This document shows positions 25,113-34,828 of a stretch of 64,000 nt of DNA, piece after piece. Under the pieces are notes generated by a model. The model had not been told where the DNA came from and searched no databases. It worked only from the letters and a program-made list of their open reading frames with translations. Source of the stretch: Xanthomonas campestris pv. phormiicola (GTDB lineage: Bacteria; Pseudomonadota; Gammaproteobacteria; Xanthomonadales; Xanthomonadaceae); assembly GCA_025666215.1 (NCBI GenBank), contig CP102593.1, positions 3,547,001 through 3,611,000 of the forward strand, in the 5' to 3' direction. Numbering within the stretch: position 1 is the stretch's first letter; each line of letters starts with the position of its first letter. The position numbers were made by a program, and so were the translations under genes.

Positions 25113-25568
25113 TCAGGCCGCGTTCTTCATCGCCAGCTTGCGGTTGCGCATCACGTCGTGGCAGGCACGCACTTCCGGCAGCAGCTTGGCAGCGGCATCG
25201 CGTGCGGCAACCGGGGTGTCGCTGTCGGCGATGGTCTCGTTGAACGCCTTCAGCAGGCGGTCCTCGGATTCTTCCAGTTCGGCCACATAACCGTACTTGG
25301 TGTCGCCCAGCGCGGCGCGCACCTTGCCGTACATCTGTTGCATGCTGCCGACCAGGGTGCCGTGCTCGTCGGGCTTGCCGCCGACCGCCTGGACCACCGC
25401 GCTCAGGCTGCTGACGATATCGGACTTGACCCCGGCAATGCGCAGGAACAGCGCCGACAGCTCGGTATCGCCGACCTTCTGCGCCGCTTCTTCGTAGAAC
25501 TGCTTGCCGTCGCGGGAGATGGCGATGAGGTCGTTGAGGCTGTGGGTGGTCTTGCTCTGAATGCTCAT
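25113..25568 (-). CDS. DUF2383 four-helix-bundle stress protein (PA2169-like)
   Basis: A 151-residue all-helical protein of DUF2383/PA2169, a ferritin-like four-helix bundle. Conserved features are LNDLIAISRDGKQFYEEAA at the start, GGKPDEHGTLVGSMQQ in the middle and ESEDRLLKAFNE. GGAG lies about 9 nt before ATG 25568. The family is often induced in stationary phase or osmotic and oxidative stress in related bacteria; no enzyme activity is known. A terminator follows. Cytoplasmic. Confidence 0.88.
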   Translation of the reverse strand: MSIQSKTTHSLNDLIAISRDGKQFYEEAAQKVGDTELSALFLRIAGVKSDIVSSLSAVVQAVGGKPDEHGTLVGSMQQMYGKVRAALGDTKYGYVAELEESEDRLLKAFNETIADSDTPVAARDAAAKLLPEVRACHDVMRNRKLAMKNAA

Positions 25569-26314
25569 GGATGGAACTCCTTCTGCAATGGGCCGGCGAA
25601 CATCGCGCAACGGGCACGTCGGGTCGTGTTCCCTGGACTTCGCTCGGCCGCGGTGTGAAGAGTTTTGCCGCGTTGCGTCGTGGGAGGGATGCTGGACGCC
25701 TGCGCATAAAGCACATGTGAGCCGAAACGCCTGCGTCCTCACGCGGCGCTGGCAGGCATGAACAGGCGTTCATCGCCGCCGCGTCGACATCGTGGCGATG
25801 CTTTCGCCAGATCCCCTGCGCATCGGCTGGGCACATCGAAAAAGCAGGGCCATCCAACGACGCGTACGCCGCTGCTCCACGGCGGCACTGGATGCATGGG
25901 CGCTTGCGTTCGCTACGAGCCCAGCCTTGCGCCAACCGCGTGTGAGGCCGAGCTTGCCGCCGGGATCACAGCTTGCAGCGACGTCGGCGCCCCCCTGGAG
26001 CGAGCGCCGCTCTCGCCGCAATGTTCGCGGACTCTCGCGCATTGCGACCCACTCCGCAGCCGTCGCCGATGTCGTAGCTCAGGCGCGCAAGGCGCGCAGC
26101 ACCAATTCCGCAAAAAAATCACGCATCAAGATTCGGGCAAAGCCGCCGCTATCTTGAAACAGGCATTGGCGGGATACAGCACGCAGCGCGACTTGGCCTT
26201 GCACGTCGCTGCTCTGCCGCCGTTGCCAGTCTTCCTGCCTGCATGCCCTGCTCTTCGCGCCCTGCCGATGCCACACCAGGCCATCGCGCACCCCCACTTC
26301 CATCGGTAACCACC
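25569..26314. other. 745-bp gap, promoter only
   Basis: No gene is supported. The open frames (for example 25758-26309) are Arg/Ala/Pro-rich, lack ribosome sites and resemble no family I know. The only signal seen is a sigma-28-like promoter at 26126-26152 ahead of the chemoreceptor. Confidence 0.6.
26126..26152 (+). promoter_or_regulatory. Possible sigma-28 (FliA) promoter for the chemoreceptor
   Basis: TCAAGATT, an 11-bp spacer, then GCCGCTAT match 6 of 8 bases in each half of the FliA consensus TAAAGTTT-N11-GCCGATAA with the exact spacer length. It leaves a leader of about 155 nt before the ATG at 26315. Chemoreceptor genes are usual FliA targets. Confidence 0.5.
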
Positions 26315-28558
26315 ATGAACGGATTCCTGCAACGCTACAACGTCGGCGTGCGCCTTTCCTCCGCGTTCGGCCTGCTCATCCTGCTTTCCTGCGGGCTCGT
26401 CGTAGCGGGGCTGATCACCCTGGCGCAGTCGCGCACGCAGATGGAAAACATCGTCAAGCGCAACGCGATCCTGGCGTACGCCAACGAAATGCGCGAGGCT
26501 AGCTCGATCATCGCCATCAACCTGCGCAACATCGTCCTGCCGACTACGCAAGAGGACAATCTGCGCTTCGCCAAGATCGTCGAGCAGCAGCGCCAGCGCT
26601 ACGAAAAAGTCCGCGACCAGCTCTATGCGATACCGGTCGCCGACAGCGCCGGCGCGGAGATGCGCAAGCAGATCGATCTCGGCTATCAGACCGCCAGCGC
26701 CGCCAATCAGCAGGTATTCGATCTGGGCATGAACAACAAGTCCGACGAGGCCCTCGCCACGTTGATGAAGCTGGCGGCGCCGGCCACCCAGCGGTGGCAG
26801 GATGCGATCAACACGTATTCGGAGCGGCAGCGCCAGCGCGGCACGGCCGCCTATGTCGTGGCCAATGCCGCGATGGACCGCGGCCGGGCCCTGCTGGTCG
26901 CAGGCGGCGTCATCGTGATCCTGATCAGCAGCGTGCTGGCCTGGCTGATCACCCGCAGCCTGACCGCACCGCTGAACCGCGCCACGCGCACCGCCGAAGC
27001 GATCGCGCGCGGCCAGCTGGACAACGACATCAAGACCGATGCCAAGGACGAAACCGGCCGGCTGCTGACCGCGATGCAAAGCATGCAGTTGCAGTTGCGC
27101 AACCTGATCGATGCGCAGCTGGACATGGCCAGGCGCCACGATGCCGGCGAAATCAGCCATCGCATCGATGCGCAGGCGTTCCCCGGCGACTACGGACGCA
27201 TGGCGGCGGAAACCAATGCCGTGGTCGGCGCGCACGTGTCGGTGCAGATGAAGCTGGCGCAGATCATGGGCCGCTATGCGATCGGCGACCTCAGCCAGGA
27301 CATGGACCGCCTGCCCGGCGAGAAGGCAGCGTTCACCCAGACCATGGACGAGGTGAAGGGCAACCTGTCGGCGATGAACGGCCAGATCAGGCAGCTGGCG
27401 CAGTCCGCCGCCGACGGCGACTTCAGCGCGCGCGGCGATGCCGAGCGTTTCCAGTTCGATTTCCGGGTCATGGTCGAGAGCCTCAACCAGCTGATGACCA
27501 CCGCCGACGGCAATCTGCAGTCCTTGTCGGCGTTGCTGCAATCCATCGCCAACGGCGACCTGACCGCGCGCATGCACGGCGAGTTCCGCGGCGTGTTCGC
27601 GCAGATGCGCGACGACGCCAATGCCACGGCGCACCAGCTGTCGGAAATCGTCGGCCGGATCAAGCACTCGGCGGTGTCGATCAACGCCGCGGCCAGCGAG
27701 ATCGCCGCCGGCAACGACGACCTGTCGCGGCGCACCGAGCAGCAGGCGGCGAGCCTTGAAGAAACCGCCGCGTCGATGGAAGAGCTGACCTCCACAGTCA
27801 AGCAAAATGCCGACCATGCGCGCCAGGCCAACCAGCTCGCGGTCGGTGCGGCCGCGGTCGCCTCCGAAGGCGGCGACGTGGTCGGCCAGGTGGTGACCAC
27901 GATGAGCGGGATCGAGGCCTCCTCGAAGAAGATTGCCGACATCATCAGCGTCATCGACGGCATCGCGTTCCAGACCAACATCCTGGCGCTCAACGCCGCG
28001 GTGGAGGCGGCGCGCGCCGGCGAGCAGGGCCGCGGTTTCGCCGTCGTCGCCAGCGAGGTGCGGACGCTGGCCCAGCGCTCGGCCGGCGCGGCCAAGGAGA
28101 TCAAGAGCCTGATCGACGACTCGGTCGGCCAGGTCGCCAACGGTTCGACGCTGGTGCGCCAGGCCGGCCAGACCATGAGCGAGATCGTGTCCTCGGTGCA
28201 GCGCGTCACCGACATCATGGCCGAGATTTCCTCGGCCTCGCAGGAGCAGTCGGCCGGCATCGAGCAGGTCAACCAGACCGTGACCCAGATGGACGAGAGC
28301 ACGCAGCAGAATGCGGCCCTGGTGGAAGAGGCCAGCGCCGCGGCGCGGTCGATGGAGCAGCAGGCGACCGAACTGGCGCAGGCGGTGGCCCTGTTCAAGC
28401 TGGAAGACGGCGCAGCGCCGGCGCGCCAGCCGACCCGGGCGCTGGCGCCGAAGCCGAAGAGTGCCACCCGTCCGGCCGCGGCTGCCGTGCCGTCCGCGGC
28501 GCGACGCCCGCAGCCGGCCGCCGCGCTGGCCACGGACAAGGACTGGCAGGAGTTCTGA
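26315..28558 (+). CDS. Methyl-accepting chemotaxis protein
   Basis: A 747-residue transmembrane chemoreceptor. TM1 lies near 10-35, a four-helix periplasmic ligand domain of about 155 residues follows, TM2 is near 192-215 (ALLVAGGVIVILISSVLAWLI), then a HAMP domain, a second HAMP-like stretch and the signalling domain with the conserved hairpin tip (GIAFQTNILALNAAVEAARA). The Pro/Ala-rich tail ends DWQEF, a CheR-tethering pentapeptide like NWETF, so this receptor probably recruits CheR. It is alone, with no che genes nearby. The ligand is unknown. Confidence 0.95.
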   Translation: MNGFLQRYNVGVRLSSAFGLLILLSCGLVVAGLITLAQSRTQMENIVKRNAILAYANEMREASSIIAINLRNIVLPTTQEDNLRFAKIVEQQRQRYEKVRDQLYAIPVADSAGAEMRKQIDLGYQTASAANQQVFDLGMNNKSDEALATLMKLAAPATQRWQDAINTYSERQRQRGTAAYVVANAAMDRGRALLVAGGVIVILISSVLAWLITRSLTAPLNRATRTAEAIARGQLDNDIKTDAKDETGRLLTAMQSMQLQLRNLIDAQLDMARRHDAGEISHRIDAQAFPGDYGRMAAETNAVVGAHVSVQMKLAQIMGRYAIGDLSQDMDRLPGEKAAFTQTMDEVKGNLSAMNGQIRQLAQSAADGDFSARGDAERFQFDFRVMVESLNQLMTTADGNLQSLSALLQSIANGDLTARMHGEFRGVFAQMRDDANATAHQLSEIVGRIKHSAVSINAAASEIAAGNDDLSRRTEQQAASLEETAASMEELTSTVKQNADHARQANQLAVGAAAVASEGGDVVGQVVTTMSGIEASSKKIADIISVIDGIAFQTNILALNAAVEAARAGEQGRGFAVVASEVRTLAQRSAGAAKEIKSLIDDSVGQVANGSTLVRQAGQTMSEIVSSVQRVTDIMAEISSASQEQSAGIEQVNQTVTQMDESTQQNAALVEEASAAARSMEQQATELAQAVALFKLEDGAAPARQPTRALAPKPKSATRPAAAAVPSAARRPQPAAALATDKDWQEF

Positions 28559-28791
28559 TCGGCAAGTCCTGGTGTTGGCCGCCCTCCAGCGCGAGGGCGG
28601 CGCGTCGGCCCCGGCAACGCCTGCGACCGATCGCTATCGCGCGCAGACCGGCGCAGGTACGGAGTAGAACGGCCCCTGAAGCGCCAGCCGGCGCTCCAGC
28701 ATCCAAGCCGGCGCCTCCGGGCAGCGCCACGACGCCGGCAAAGGACTATATTCGCGGCGAGCCCCCATTCCGGGTCGCCGCGAGGTGCGCC

Positions 28792-29868
28792 ATGTTCGGT
28801 TGGACCGCATTCGCCCTGGTCGCCGCGACGGCGATCGTGCCACCGCCCGCGCCGCCCGCAGCGGACCAGATCATGCGTGTCCCGCCTGCGCTGCATGCGC
28901 TGGTGCAACAGCGCGTTGATGTACATGCCCCGCGCGAACAACGCCTGCAGCAACTGGTGCGGCTGACCTTCGATGCCGACGGCCTGGATCTGCAGTACGA
29001 CGCCAAGGCCACCCACAGCATCGCCGAGACCTACGCCACGCGCCGCGTCAATTGCCTGTCCTTCACCCTGCTGTTCGTGGCCCTGGCGCGCGACGTCGGG
29101 CTGGACGCACAGGTGGAGGAAGTGGGCCGGGTGCTGAGCTGGTACCAGGACGGCGACGCGCTGTACAACGCCGGCCACGTCAACGTCGGCGTGCGCATCG
29201 ACGGGCGCCACGCCAGCATCGACCTGGACCGCAGCGTGCTGATGGACCGGCGCGGCCCGCAGCCGATCTCCGACCGCCGCGCGCTGGCCCACTACTACAA
29301 CAACCGCGGCGCCGAACTGATGGCCGACGGCGCCCTGCCCGCCGCGCAACAGCATCTGCAGATGGCGCTGCAGATGGACCGCGACTTCGCCGCCGCCTGG
29401 AACAACCTCGGCGTGCTGACGCTGCGCCAGGGCGACCCGCAGGCGGCCGCGCAGGACTACGCGACCGCGCTGGCGGTCGACCCCAACCATATGTCCGCAC
29501 TGTCCAACGCCGCCATCCTGTACCGGCGCCTGGGCGATGGCCGGCGCGAGGCGGCGATGCTGGCGCGACTGCAACGCGTGCAGCTGACCGACCCGTTCCA
29601 GCAGTATCTGCTCGGCAACGAGGCGGAGCGGCGCCAGGACTACGCCGCGGCGATCGGCTACTACCGGCATGCGCTGCGGCTGTACGACGGCGCGGACCTG
29701 CTCTATTTCGCCCTGGCCCGCGCGTATCTGCTCAACGGCGACACGCGCCGCGCGAACACGGCGCTGCAGCAGGCGCTGGCGCACGCCGACAAGACCGCGC
29801 AGCCGCGCTATCAGGCCAAGCTGGATGCGTTGCGGCGGCTGTCGCACAACGCGCAGGCGCAGCGCTGA
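28792..29868 (+). CDS. Transglutaminase-like/TPR protein
   Basis: A 358-residue protein. The N-terminal part has a short signal-like hydrophobic stretch, then a transglutaminase-like core with a Cys in RRVNCLSFTLLFVALARDVG and a His in NAGHVNVGVRIDGR, in the order of the Cys-His pair of that fold. The C-terminal part, from about residue 165, has TPR repeats (YYNNRGAELMADGALPAAQQ, AAWNNLGVLTLRQGDPQAAA, SALSNAAILYRRLGDGRRE). Likely periplasmic; may be inactive or a peptidase-like adaptor. It is a single gene with no partner seen. Confidence 0.8.
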   Translation: MFGWTAFALVAATAIVPPPAPPAADQIMRVPPALHALVQQRVDVHAPREQRLQQLVRLTFDADGLDLQYDAKATHSIAETYATRRVNCLSFTLLFVALARDVGLDAQVEEVGRVLSWYQDGDALYNAGHVNVGVRIDGRHASIDLDRSVLMDRRGPQPISDRRALAHYYNNRGAELMADGALPAAQQHLQMALQMDRDFAAAWNNLGVLTLRQGDPQAAAQDYATALAVDPNHMSALSNAAILYRRLGDGRREAAMLARLQRVQLTDPFQQYLLGNEAERRQDYAAAIGYYRHALRLYDGADLLYFALARAYLLNGDTRRANTALQQALAHADKTAQPRYQAKLDALRRLSHNAQAQR

Positions 29869-29970
29869 GTCCCGCCGGGCGCGTCAGGCACGCCACCGCG
29901 CGTGCAACAAATAGCCAGGCGCGCAACGGCGCACGCAGCGCGTGGAACGTCGAAACGCGCTCCTGCGCTC

Positions 29971-31179
29971 TCAGCCAGCCGTCGCCAAGCGCTGCGCACG
30001 GCGCGCGTCGTGCCGCGCCCACAGGTACACCAGCAGGCCGCCCAGCGCCGCCGCGGCGCCGACGTAGCCGGTCGAGGTCCAGCCCAGGCCGGCGCTGATC
30101 GCGATCCCGCCCATCCACGGGCCCAGCGCGTTGGCCAGGTTGAACGCGGCATGGTTGGACGCCGCGGCCAGGGTCTGCGCCTCGCTGGCCACGTCCATCA
30201 GCCGGGTCTGCAGCACCGGCGCCAACGCGCCCATGGTGCCGACCGCGACCACCGCCGGCAGCACCGCCCACGGCGAGTGCGCGGTCAGCGGCCAGGCCAG
30301 CAGCACCGCCATCGACCACAGCAGCACCAGCGGCACCGCACGGAACTGCAGCCGGTCGAACAGCCAACCGCCGGCGAGGTTGCCGAGCAGGCCGCCGAAG
30401 CCGAACGCGCACATCGCGAACGGGATCCAGCGTTCGGACACGCCGGTGACCTGGGTCAGGGTCGGCGCCAGATAGCTGAACACGCAGAACATGCCGGCGA
30501 AGCCGACCGAGCCGATGCCCAGCGCCAGCCACACCTGCGGCCGGTTGAACGCGCGCAGTTCGCGCAGCGGCTGCTGCCGCGGCTCCTGCGGATCGGCCGG
30601 CAGCAGGCGCATGACCAGCACCACCGTCAGCACCGCGATCGCCGCCACCAGCGCATACGCATAGCGCCATTGCGCCACCTGGCCCAGCCAGGTCGCCAAT
30701 GGATTGCCGACCAGCACCGCCAGATTGAGACCGAGCAGCACCCGGCTCACCGCCGCACCGCGCTGGTCGGGGCGGCTGATCGACGCAGCGACCAGCGTGG
30801 CCACGCCGAAATAGGCACCATGCGGCAGGCCGGCGATGAAGCGCACCAGCAGCATGCTGTGATAGTCCGGCGCCAGCGCACTGGCCAGGTTGCCGACCGC
30901 ATAGAAGCCCATCAGCGCCAGCAGCAGCGTGCGCCGCGGCCAGCGCGCGCCGACGATCGCCAGCAGCGGCGCGCCGACCACCACGCCCAGCGCGTAGGCG
31001 CTGATCAGGTGCCCGACCTGCGGCTCGTCGATCGCCAGCCCGCGCGCGATGGACGGCATCAGCCCCATCGTGGAGAACTCGCTGGTGCCGATCGCGAAGC
31101 CACCCATCGCCAGCGCGAACAGGATCAGCACGTAGCCGCGGCGCGACAGCGGCGTCGGGGAAGTGGCGGGAATGGACAT
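29971..31179 (-). CDS. MFS transporter, AraJ/drug-efflux type
   Basis: A 402-residue inner-membrane carrier of the major facilitator superfamily with 12 predicted helices. The opening GYVLILFALAMGGFAIGTSE and motif VGAPLLAIVGARWPRRTLLL (between TM2 and TM3) resemble AraJ, SotB and PbuE-like exporters. The ATG at 31179 has only a weak ribosome site. Direction and substrate are unknown; export of small amphipathic compounds is usual for the family. It is divergent from the Old Yellow Enzyme gene, with a 258-bp shared control region. Confidence 0.88.
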   Translation of the reverse strand: MSIPATSPTPLSRRGYVLILFALAMGGFAIGTSEFSTMGLMPSIARGLAIDEPQVGHLISAYALGVVVGAPLLAIVGARWPRRTLLLALMGFYAVGNLASALAPDYHSMLLVRFIAGLPHGAYFGVATLVAASISRPDQRGAAVSRVLLGLNLAVLVGNPLATWLGQVAQWRYAYALVAAIAVLTVVLVMRLLPADPQEPRQQPLRELRAFNRPQVWLALGIGSVGFAGMFCVFSYLAPTLTQVTGVSERWIPFAMCAFGFGGLLGNLAGGWLFDRLQFRAVPLVLLWSMAVLLAWPLTAHSPWAVLPAVVAVGTMGALAPVLQTRLMDVASEAQTLAAASNHAAFNLANALGPWMGGIAISAGLGWTSTGYVGAAAALGGLLVYLWARHDARRAQRLATAG

Positions 31180-31437
31180 GCCCGGAGCCTGGATCGAGAA
31201 GGGCCGCTCATTATTGTGCATCGCAGCATGCAGGTGAACCCGAGCGCGTGCAACGCCGCGTTGCGCCGCGCCATCGCAAGCGCGCCTGCGCATGCCGGTC
31301 CGCGAACGGCAACGCACTGTCCCATCGGCGTTCCGGCGAAACCATCGGCGCCGCCCCCATGTCTGCAGTGCACACGCTCGGCGCCGGCAGCGCCGCGCCG
31401 TGTCCCGCCTTTTTCCATCGACAGAGACCCCCCACCG

Positions 31438-32526
31438 ATGACCGCTCCTGCTTCCCCCCTGTTCACCCCGCTGCGCCTGGGCGCGATCGAACTGGCCAAC
31501 CGCATCGTGATGGCGCCGTTGACCCGCAACCGCGCCGAAGGCGAAGGCCGCATCCCCTCGCCGCTGGCCGCCACCTATTACGGCCAGCGCGCCAGCGCCG
31601 GGCTGATCGTCGCCGAGGCCACCCAGATCAGCCCGATGGGCCAGGGCTACATGGATACCCCCGGGATCTACAGCCAGGCGCAGGTCGCCGCCTGGCAGAC
31701 CGTCACCGCCGAGGTGCACCGCCGCGGCGGCAGGATCGTGCTGCAGCTGTGGCACGTCGGCCGCATCTCCCACGTCAGCCTGCTGCCGGACGGCGCCGCG
31801 CCGGTGGCGCCGAGCGCGTTGCGCGCCAACGCCAAGACCTATACCGCCGAGGGCTTCAGCGACGTCTCCGCGCCGCGCGCGCTGCGCCTGGACGAGATCC
31901 CCGCACTGATCGAGGACTACCGCCACGCCGCACGCAACGCCATCGCCGCCGGCTTCGACGGGGTGGAAGTGCACGCCGCCAATGGTTACCTGATCGACCA
32001 GTTCCTGCGCGACGGCAGCAACCGGCGCGACGACGCCTACGGCGGCAGCATCGAGAACCGCACCCGGCTGCTGTTCGAGGTGGTGCAGGCGGTGGCGCAG
32101 GAAATCGGCGCCGAGCGCACCGGCGTGCGCCTGTCGCCGGTGACCCCGGCCAACGACGCGCACGACAGCGACCCGCAGCCGCTGTTCGAACGCGCGGTCG
32201 AGCGCCTGGATCCGCTCGGCCTGGCCTTCCTGCACGTGATCGAGGGCGCCACCGGCGGCCCGCGCGACAACATCGCCTTCGACTACGCCGCGCTGCGCGC
32301 CAGGTTCCGCGGTCCGTGGCTGGTCAACAACGGCTACGACAAGGCCCTGGCCGAGCGGGTGCTCGGCTCGGGCGCTGCCGATGCGGTCGCGTTCGGGCGC
32401 CCGTTCATCGCCAACCCGGACCTGGTGGAACGGCTGCGCCGCGATGCGCCGCTCAACCCGCTGGATGCCGATACGCTCTACGGCGGCGGCGCCAAGGGCT
32501 ACACCGACTACCCGACGCTGGACTGA
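31438..32526 (+). CDS. Old Yellow Enzyme alkene reductase
   Basis: A 362-residue FMN flavoprotein of the OYE family (NemA/xenobiotic reductase class), reducing activated C=C bonds with NADPH. Typical features are LGAIELANRIVMAPLTRNRA at the start, QLWHVGRISH, the HAANGYLIDQFL segment holding the substrate-binding His/Asn pair, SIENRTR, and the phosphate-binding AVAFGRPFIANPDLVERL. A strong fit in length. It faces the LysR gene at 32630, and a 14-bp stem hairpin lies between them. Confidence 0.93.
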   Translation: MTAPASPLFTPLRLGAIELANRIVMAPLTRNRAEGEGRIPSPLAATYYGQRASAGLIVAEATQISPMGQGYMDTPGIYSQAQVAAWQTVTAEVHRRGGRIVLQLWHVGRISHVSLLPDGAAPVAPSALRANAKTYTAEGFSDVSAPRALRLDEIPALIEDYRHAARNAIAAGFDGVEVHAANGYLIDQFLRDGSNRRDDAYGGSIENRTRLLFEVVQAVAQEIGAERTGVRLSPVTPANDAHDSDPQPLFERAVERLDPLGLAFLHVIEGATGGPRDNIAFDYAALRARFRGPWLVNNGYDKALAERVLGSGAADAVAFGRPFIANPDLVERLRRDAPLNPLDADTLYGGGAKGYTDYPTLD

Positions 32527-32535
32527 GCCCGGCGT

Positions 32536-32568
32536 GCGACGGCGGCACGGCAGGCGTGCCGCCGTCGC
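32536..32568. terminator. Hairpin between convergent OYE and LysR genes
   Basis: A perfect 14-bp stem (GCGACGGCGGCACG and its complement) closes on a 5-base loop. No T-run follows on either side. Its place 9 bp after the OYE stop suggests a shared transcription end. Confidence 0.5.
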
Positions 32569-32629
32569 GCCTCAATGCACCCAGGCCATGGCTGGGGTGG
32601 CGCGATCCCACCGGTCGCGCCGGCAGGCG

Positions 32630-33508
32630 CTACAGGATCAGCCGTTCGCTGAGGTAATCGATGAACACGCGCAATTTCGGCAGCACGTGCCGGCCCGATG
32701 GCCACAGCAGGTGGAAGGTGCCGTCGGCGGCGACATAGTCGTCCAGCAGCGTGCGCAGCGCGCCGTTGGCCACCGCATCGCGTACCGAATGCTCCGGCAG
32801 CAGGGCGATGCCGCAGCCGCGCAGGGCGAAGCTCAGGCGCGTTTCGATGCTGTTGCAGACCATCGACACCGGCAACCGCAGGCCGGCGCCCGCCGCGCCC
32901 ATCGGCCAGGCCTCCAGGCGCCCGCTGCTGCGGAAGCGGTAATGCAGGCACTGGTGGGCCAGCAGATCGGCCGGCACGAGCGGCGTGCCGCAGCGCCGCA
33001 GGTAATCCGGCGCGGCCACCAGGCAGCGCCGGAAACCGCCCAGGCGTCTGGACGCCAGGCGCGAGTCGTCGGGTTCGGCCACGCGCAGCACCGCATCGAA
33101 ACCGTCCTCGATCACGTCCACCAGGCGGTCGTCGAAATCCAGGTCCAGTTGCACCTGCGGATAGGCGCGCATGAAGTCGGCGAGCACCGGCAGCAGCACG
33201 TTGTTGTTCATCGGCAGGCTGACCCGCAGCCGTCCCTTCGGCGTGGCCGCATGGCTGCCCAGTTCGCTGCGCGCCGCCTCGGCCTCGGCCAGGATGCGCC
33301 GGCAGCGCGGCAGGAACAGCTGGCCTTCCGCGGTCAGGGTCTGGCTGCGGGTGCTGCGATGGAACAGGCGCACGCCCAGCGCGCGCTCCAGCCGCGCCAC
33401 GCTCTTGGCCATCGCCGAGGCGGACACGCCCAGCACCCGCGCCGCCTCGGCGAAGCCGCCGCTCTCCACCACCTGCATGAAGCCGCGCAGGCTGCCCAGA
33501 CTGTCCAT
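32630..33508 (-). CDS. LysR-type regulator
   Basis: A 292-residue LysR-family transcription factor. The N-terminal winged helix-turn-helix is at about 4-60 (FMQVVESGGFAEAARVLGV, KSVARLERALGVRLFHR), and a substrate-binding domain follows (about 90-290). It is divergent from the esterase/MFS pair starting at 33620, with a dyad (33524-33539) in the 111-bp gap, so it likely controls that operon and itself. The effector is unknown. It has one OYE gene behind it, but on the opposite strand. Confidence 0.93.
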   Translation of the reverse strand: MDSLGSLRGFMQVVESGGFAEAARVLGVSASAMAKSVARLERALGVRLFHRSTRSQTLTAEGQLFLPRCRRILAEAEAARSELGSHAATPKGRLRVSLPMNNNVLLPVLADFMRAYPQVQLDLDFDDRLVDVIEDGFDAVLRVAEPDDSRLASRRLGGFRRCLVAAPDYLRRCGTPLVPADLLAHQCLHYRFRSSGRLEAWPMGAAGAGLRLPVSMVCNSIETRLSFALRGCGIALLPEHSVRDAVANGALRTLLDDYVAADGTFHLLWPSGRHVLPKLRVFIDYLSERLIL

Positions 33509-33523
33509 CGCGCCCCTCCATTG

Positions 33524-33539
33524 CGGACATTTGCGTCCG
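33524..33539. promoter_or_regulatory. Dyad CGGAC-N6-GTCCG, possible LysR operator
   Basis: A 5-bp perfect inverted repeat with a 6-bp AT-leaning centre, 16 bp upstream of the LysR start and within the shared divergent region with the esterase gene. LysR proteins bind short dyads of this size; the link is inferred from position. Confidence 0.4.
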
Positions 33540-33619
33540 TGTAGCCAGGAACTCTACCCGCCTTTTTCCGCAATCGACATGCGCCCACGCTGCAGCTCCC
33601 ACCATCGCGAGTTGCGCCA

Positions 33620-34828
33620 ATGTCCCTGTCCCCCGCCGTCGACTCCCCTGCCCCGGCACCTGCGCCGGCACTTTCGCCGGCACAGGCCGCCCCGCTCGAT
33701 GCCGCGCTCGATGCGGCGCTGCGCGAGCAGCGTCTGGTCGGCGCGGTGGTGCTGGTCGCGCACGCGGGCCACTGCGTCTATCGCCGCGCCGCCGGCTGGG
33801 CCGACCGCGAGGCGCGGCGGCCGATGCGCGAGGACACCACGTTCCGGCTGGCCTCGGTCAGCAAGCTGGTCGCCGCCAGCGCGGCGCTGGCGCTGGTCGC
33901 ACAGGGCCGGCTGCAGCTGGATGCGCCGATCGCGCGCTGGCTGCCCTGGTTCCGTCCCGCGTTGCCCGACGGGCGGGTGCCGGACATCAGCCTGCGCCAG
34001 TTGCTCAGCCACAGCGCCGGGCTCGGCTACCGCTTCCTCGAACCGGCGGATGGCGCGCATGCGCGCGCCGGCGTGTCCGACGGCATGGACAACAGCGGCC
34101 TGCGCCTGGAGGAGAACCTGCGCCGCCTGGCGCAGGTGCCACTGCAGTACGCGCCCGGTGCCGGCTGGGGCTATTCGCTGTCGATCGATGTCGCCGGCGC
34201 ACTGCTGCAGGCGGCCAGCGGCCAGCCGTTGCCGCAGCTGGTGCGCACACTGGTCACCGCGCCGCTGGGCATGCACGCCACCGCCTTCCATGCCGAGGAT
34301 GCGGCGCGGCTGGCGGTGCCCTACGCCAACGGCGACCCGGCGCCGCATCGGCTCGGCGAGGGCGAAGTGGTCGCGCCGTTCGCGGACAGCGCCGGCATCG
34401 TGTTCCATCCTTCGCGCGCGCTGGATCGGCATGCGTTCGCGTCGGCCGGTGCCGGCATGGTCGGCAGCGCCGACGATGTGCTGCGCCTGCTCGAGGCGTT
34501 GCGCCGCGGCGGTGCGCCGTTGCTGCCGGCCGCGCTGGTGGCGGAGATGGGACGCGCGCAGGCCGGCGACCTCGGCCCGCCGGATGGGCCCGGTTGGGGC
34601 TACGGCCTTGGCTTCTCGGTACTGCGCGACCCGGCGCCGACCGCGACTCCGGAAGCGCCCGGCAGCTGGCGCTGGGGCGGCGCCTACGGCCATAGCTGGT
34701 TCGTCGATCCGGCACGGCAGCTGAGCGTGGTGGCGCTGACCAACACGCTGTACGAAGGCATGTCCGGTGCGTTCGTCACCGACCTGCGCGACGCGGTCTA
34801 CGCCGCCGTGCCCGGGGCCGCGGCGTGA
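33620..34828 (+). CDS. Family VIII esterase/class C beta-lactamase-fold serine hydrolase
   Basis: A 402-residue serine hydrolase of the beta-lactamase class C/EstB fold. The SxxK nucleophile motif is SVSK (near residue 79) and the tyrosine motif is YSLS (near 184), the form seen in family VIII esterases rather than YxN of true AmpC. WGGAYGHSWFVDPA replaces KTG. No signal peptide, only an Ala/Pro-rich lead, so cytoplasmic. Its stop overlaps the GTG of the MFS gene, suggesting an operon under the divergent LysR regulator. Substrate unknown; esterase activity is more likely than lactam hydrolysis. Confidence 0.88.
   Translation: MSLSPAVDSPAPAPAPALSPAQAAPLDAALDAALREQRLVGAVVLVAHAGHCVYRRAAGWADREARRPMREDTTFRLASVSKLVAASAALALVAQGRLQLDAPIARWLPWFRPALPDGRVPDISLRQLLSHSAGLGYRFLEPADGAHARAGVSDGMDNSGLRLEENLRRLAQVPLQYAPGAGWGYSLSIDVAGALLQAASGQPLPQLVRTLVTAPLGMHATAFHAEDAARLAVPYANGDPAPHRLGEGEVVAPFADSAGIVFHPSRALDRHAFASAGAGMVGSADDVLRLLEALRRGGAPLLPAALVAEMGRAQAGDLGPPDGPGWGYGLGFSVLRDPAPTATPEAPGSWRWGGAYGHSWFVDPARQLSVVALTNTLYEGMSGAFVTDLRDAVYAAVPGAAA

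Noticed and set aside
25758..26309. Frames in the gap before the chemoreceptor
   Set aside because: Skewed composition, no ribosome site, and the frame runs through the possible sigma-28 promoter.
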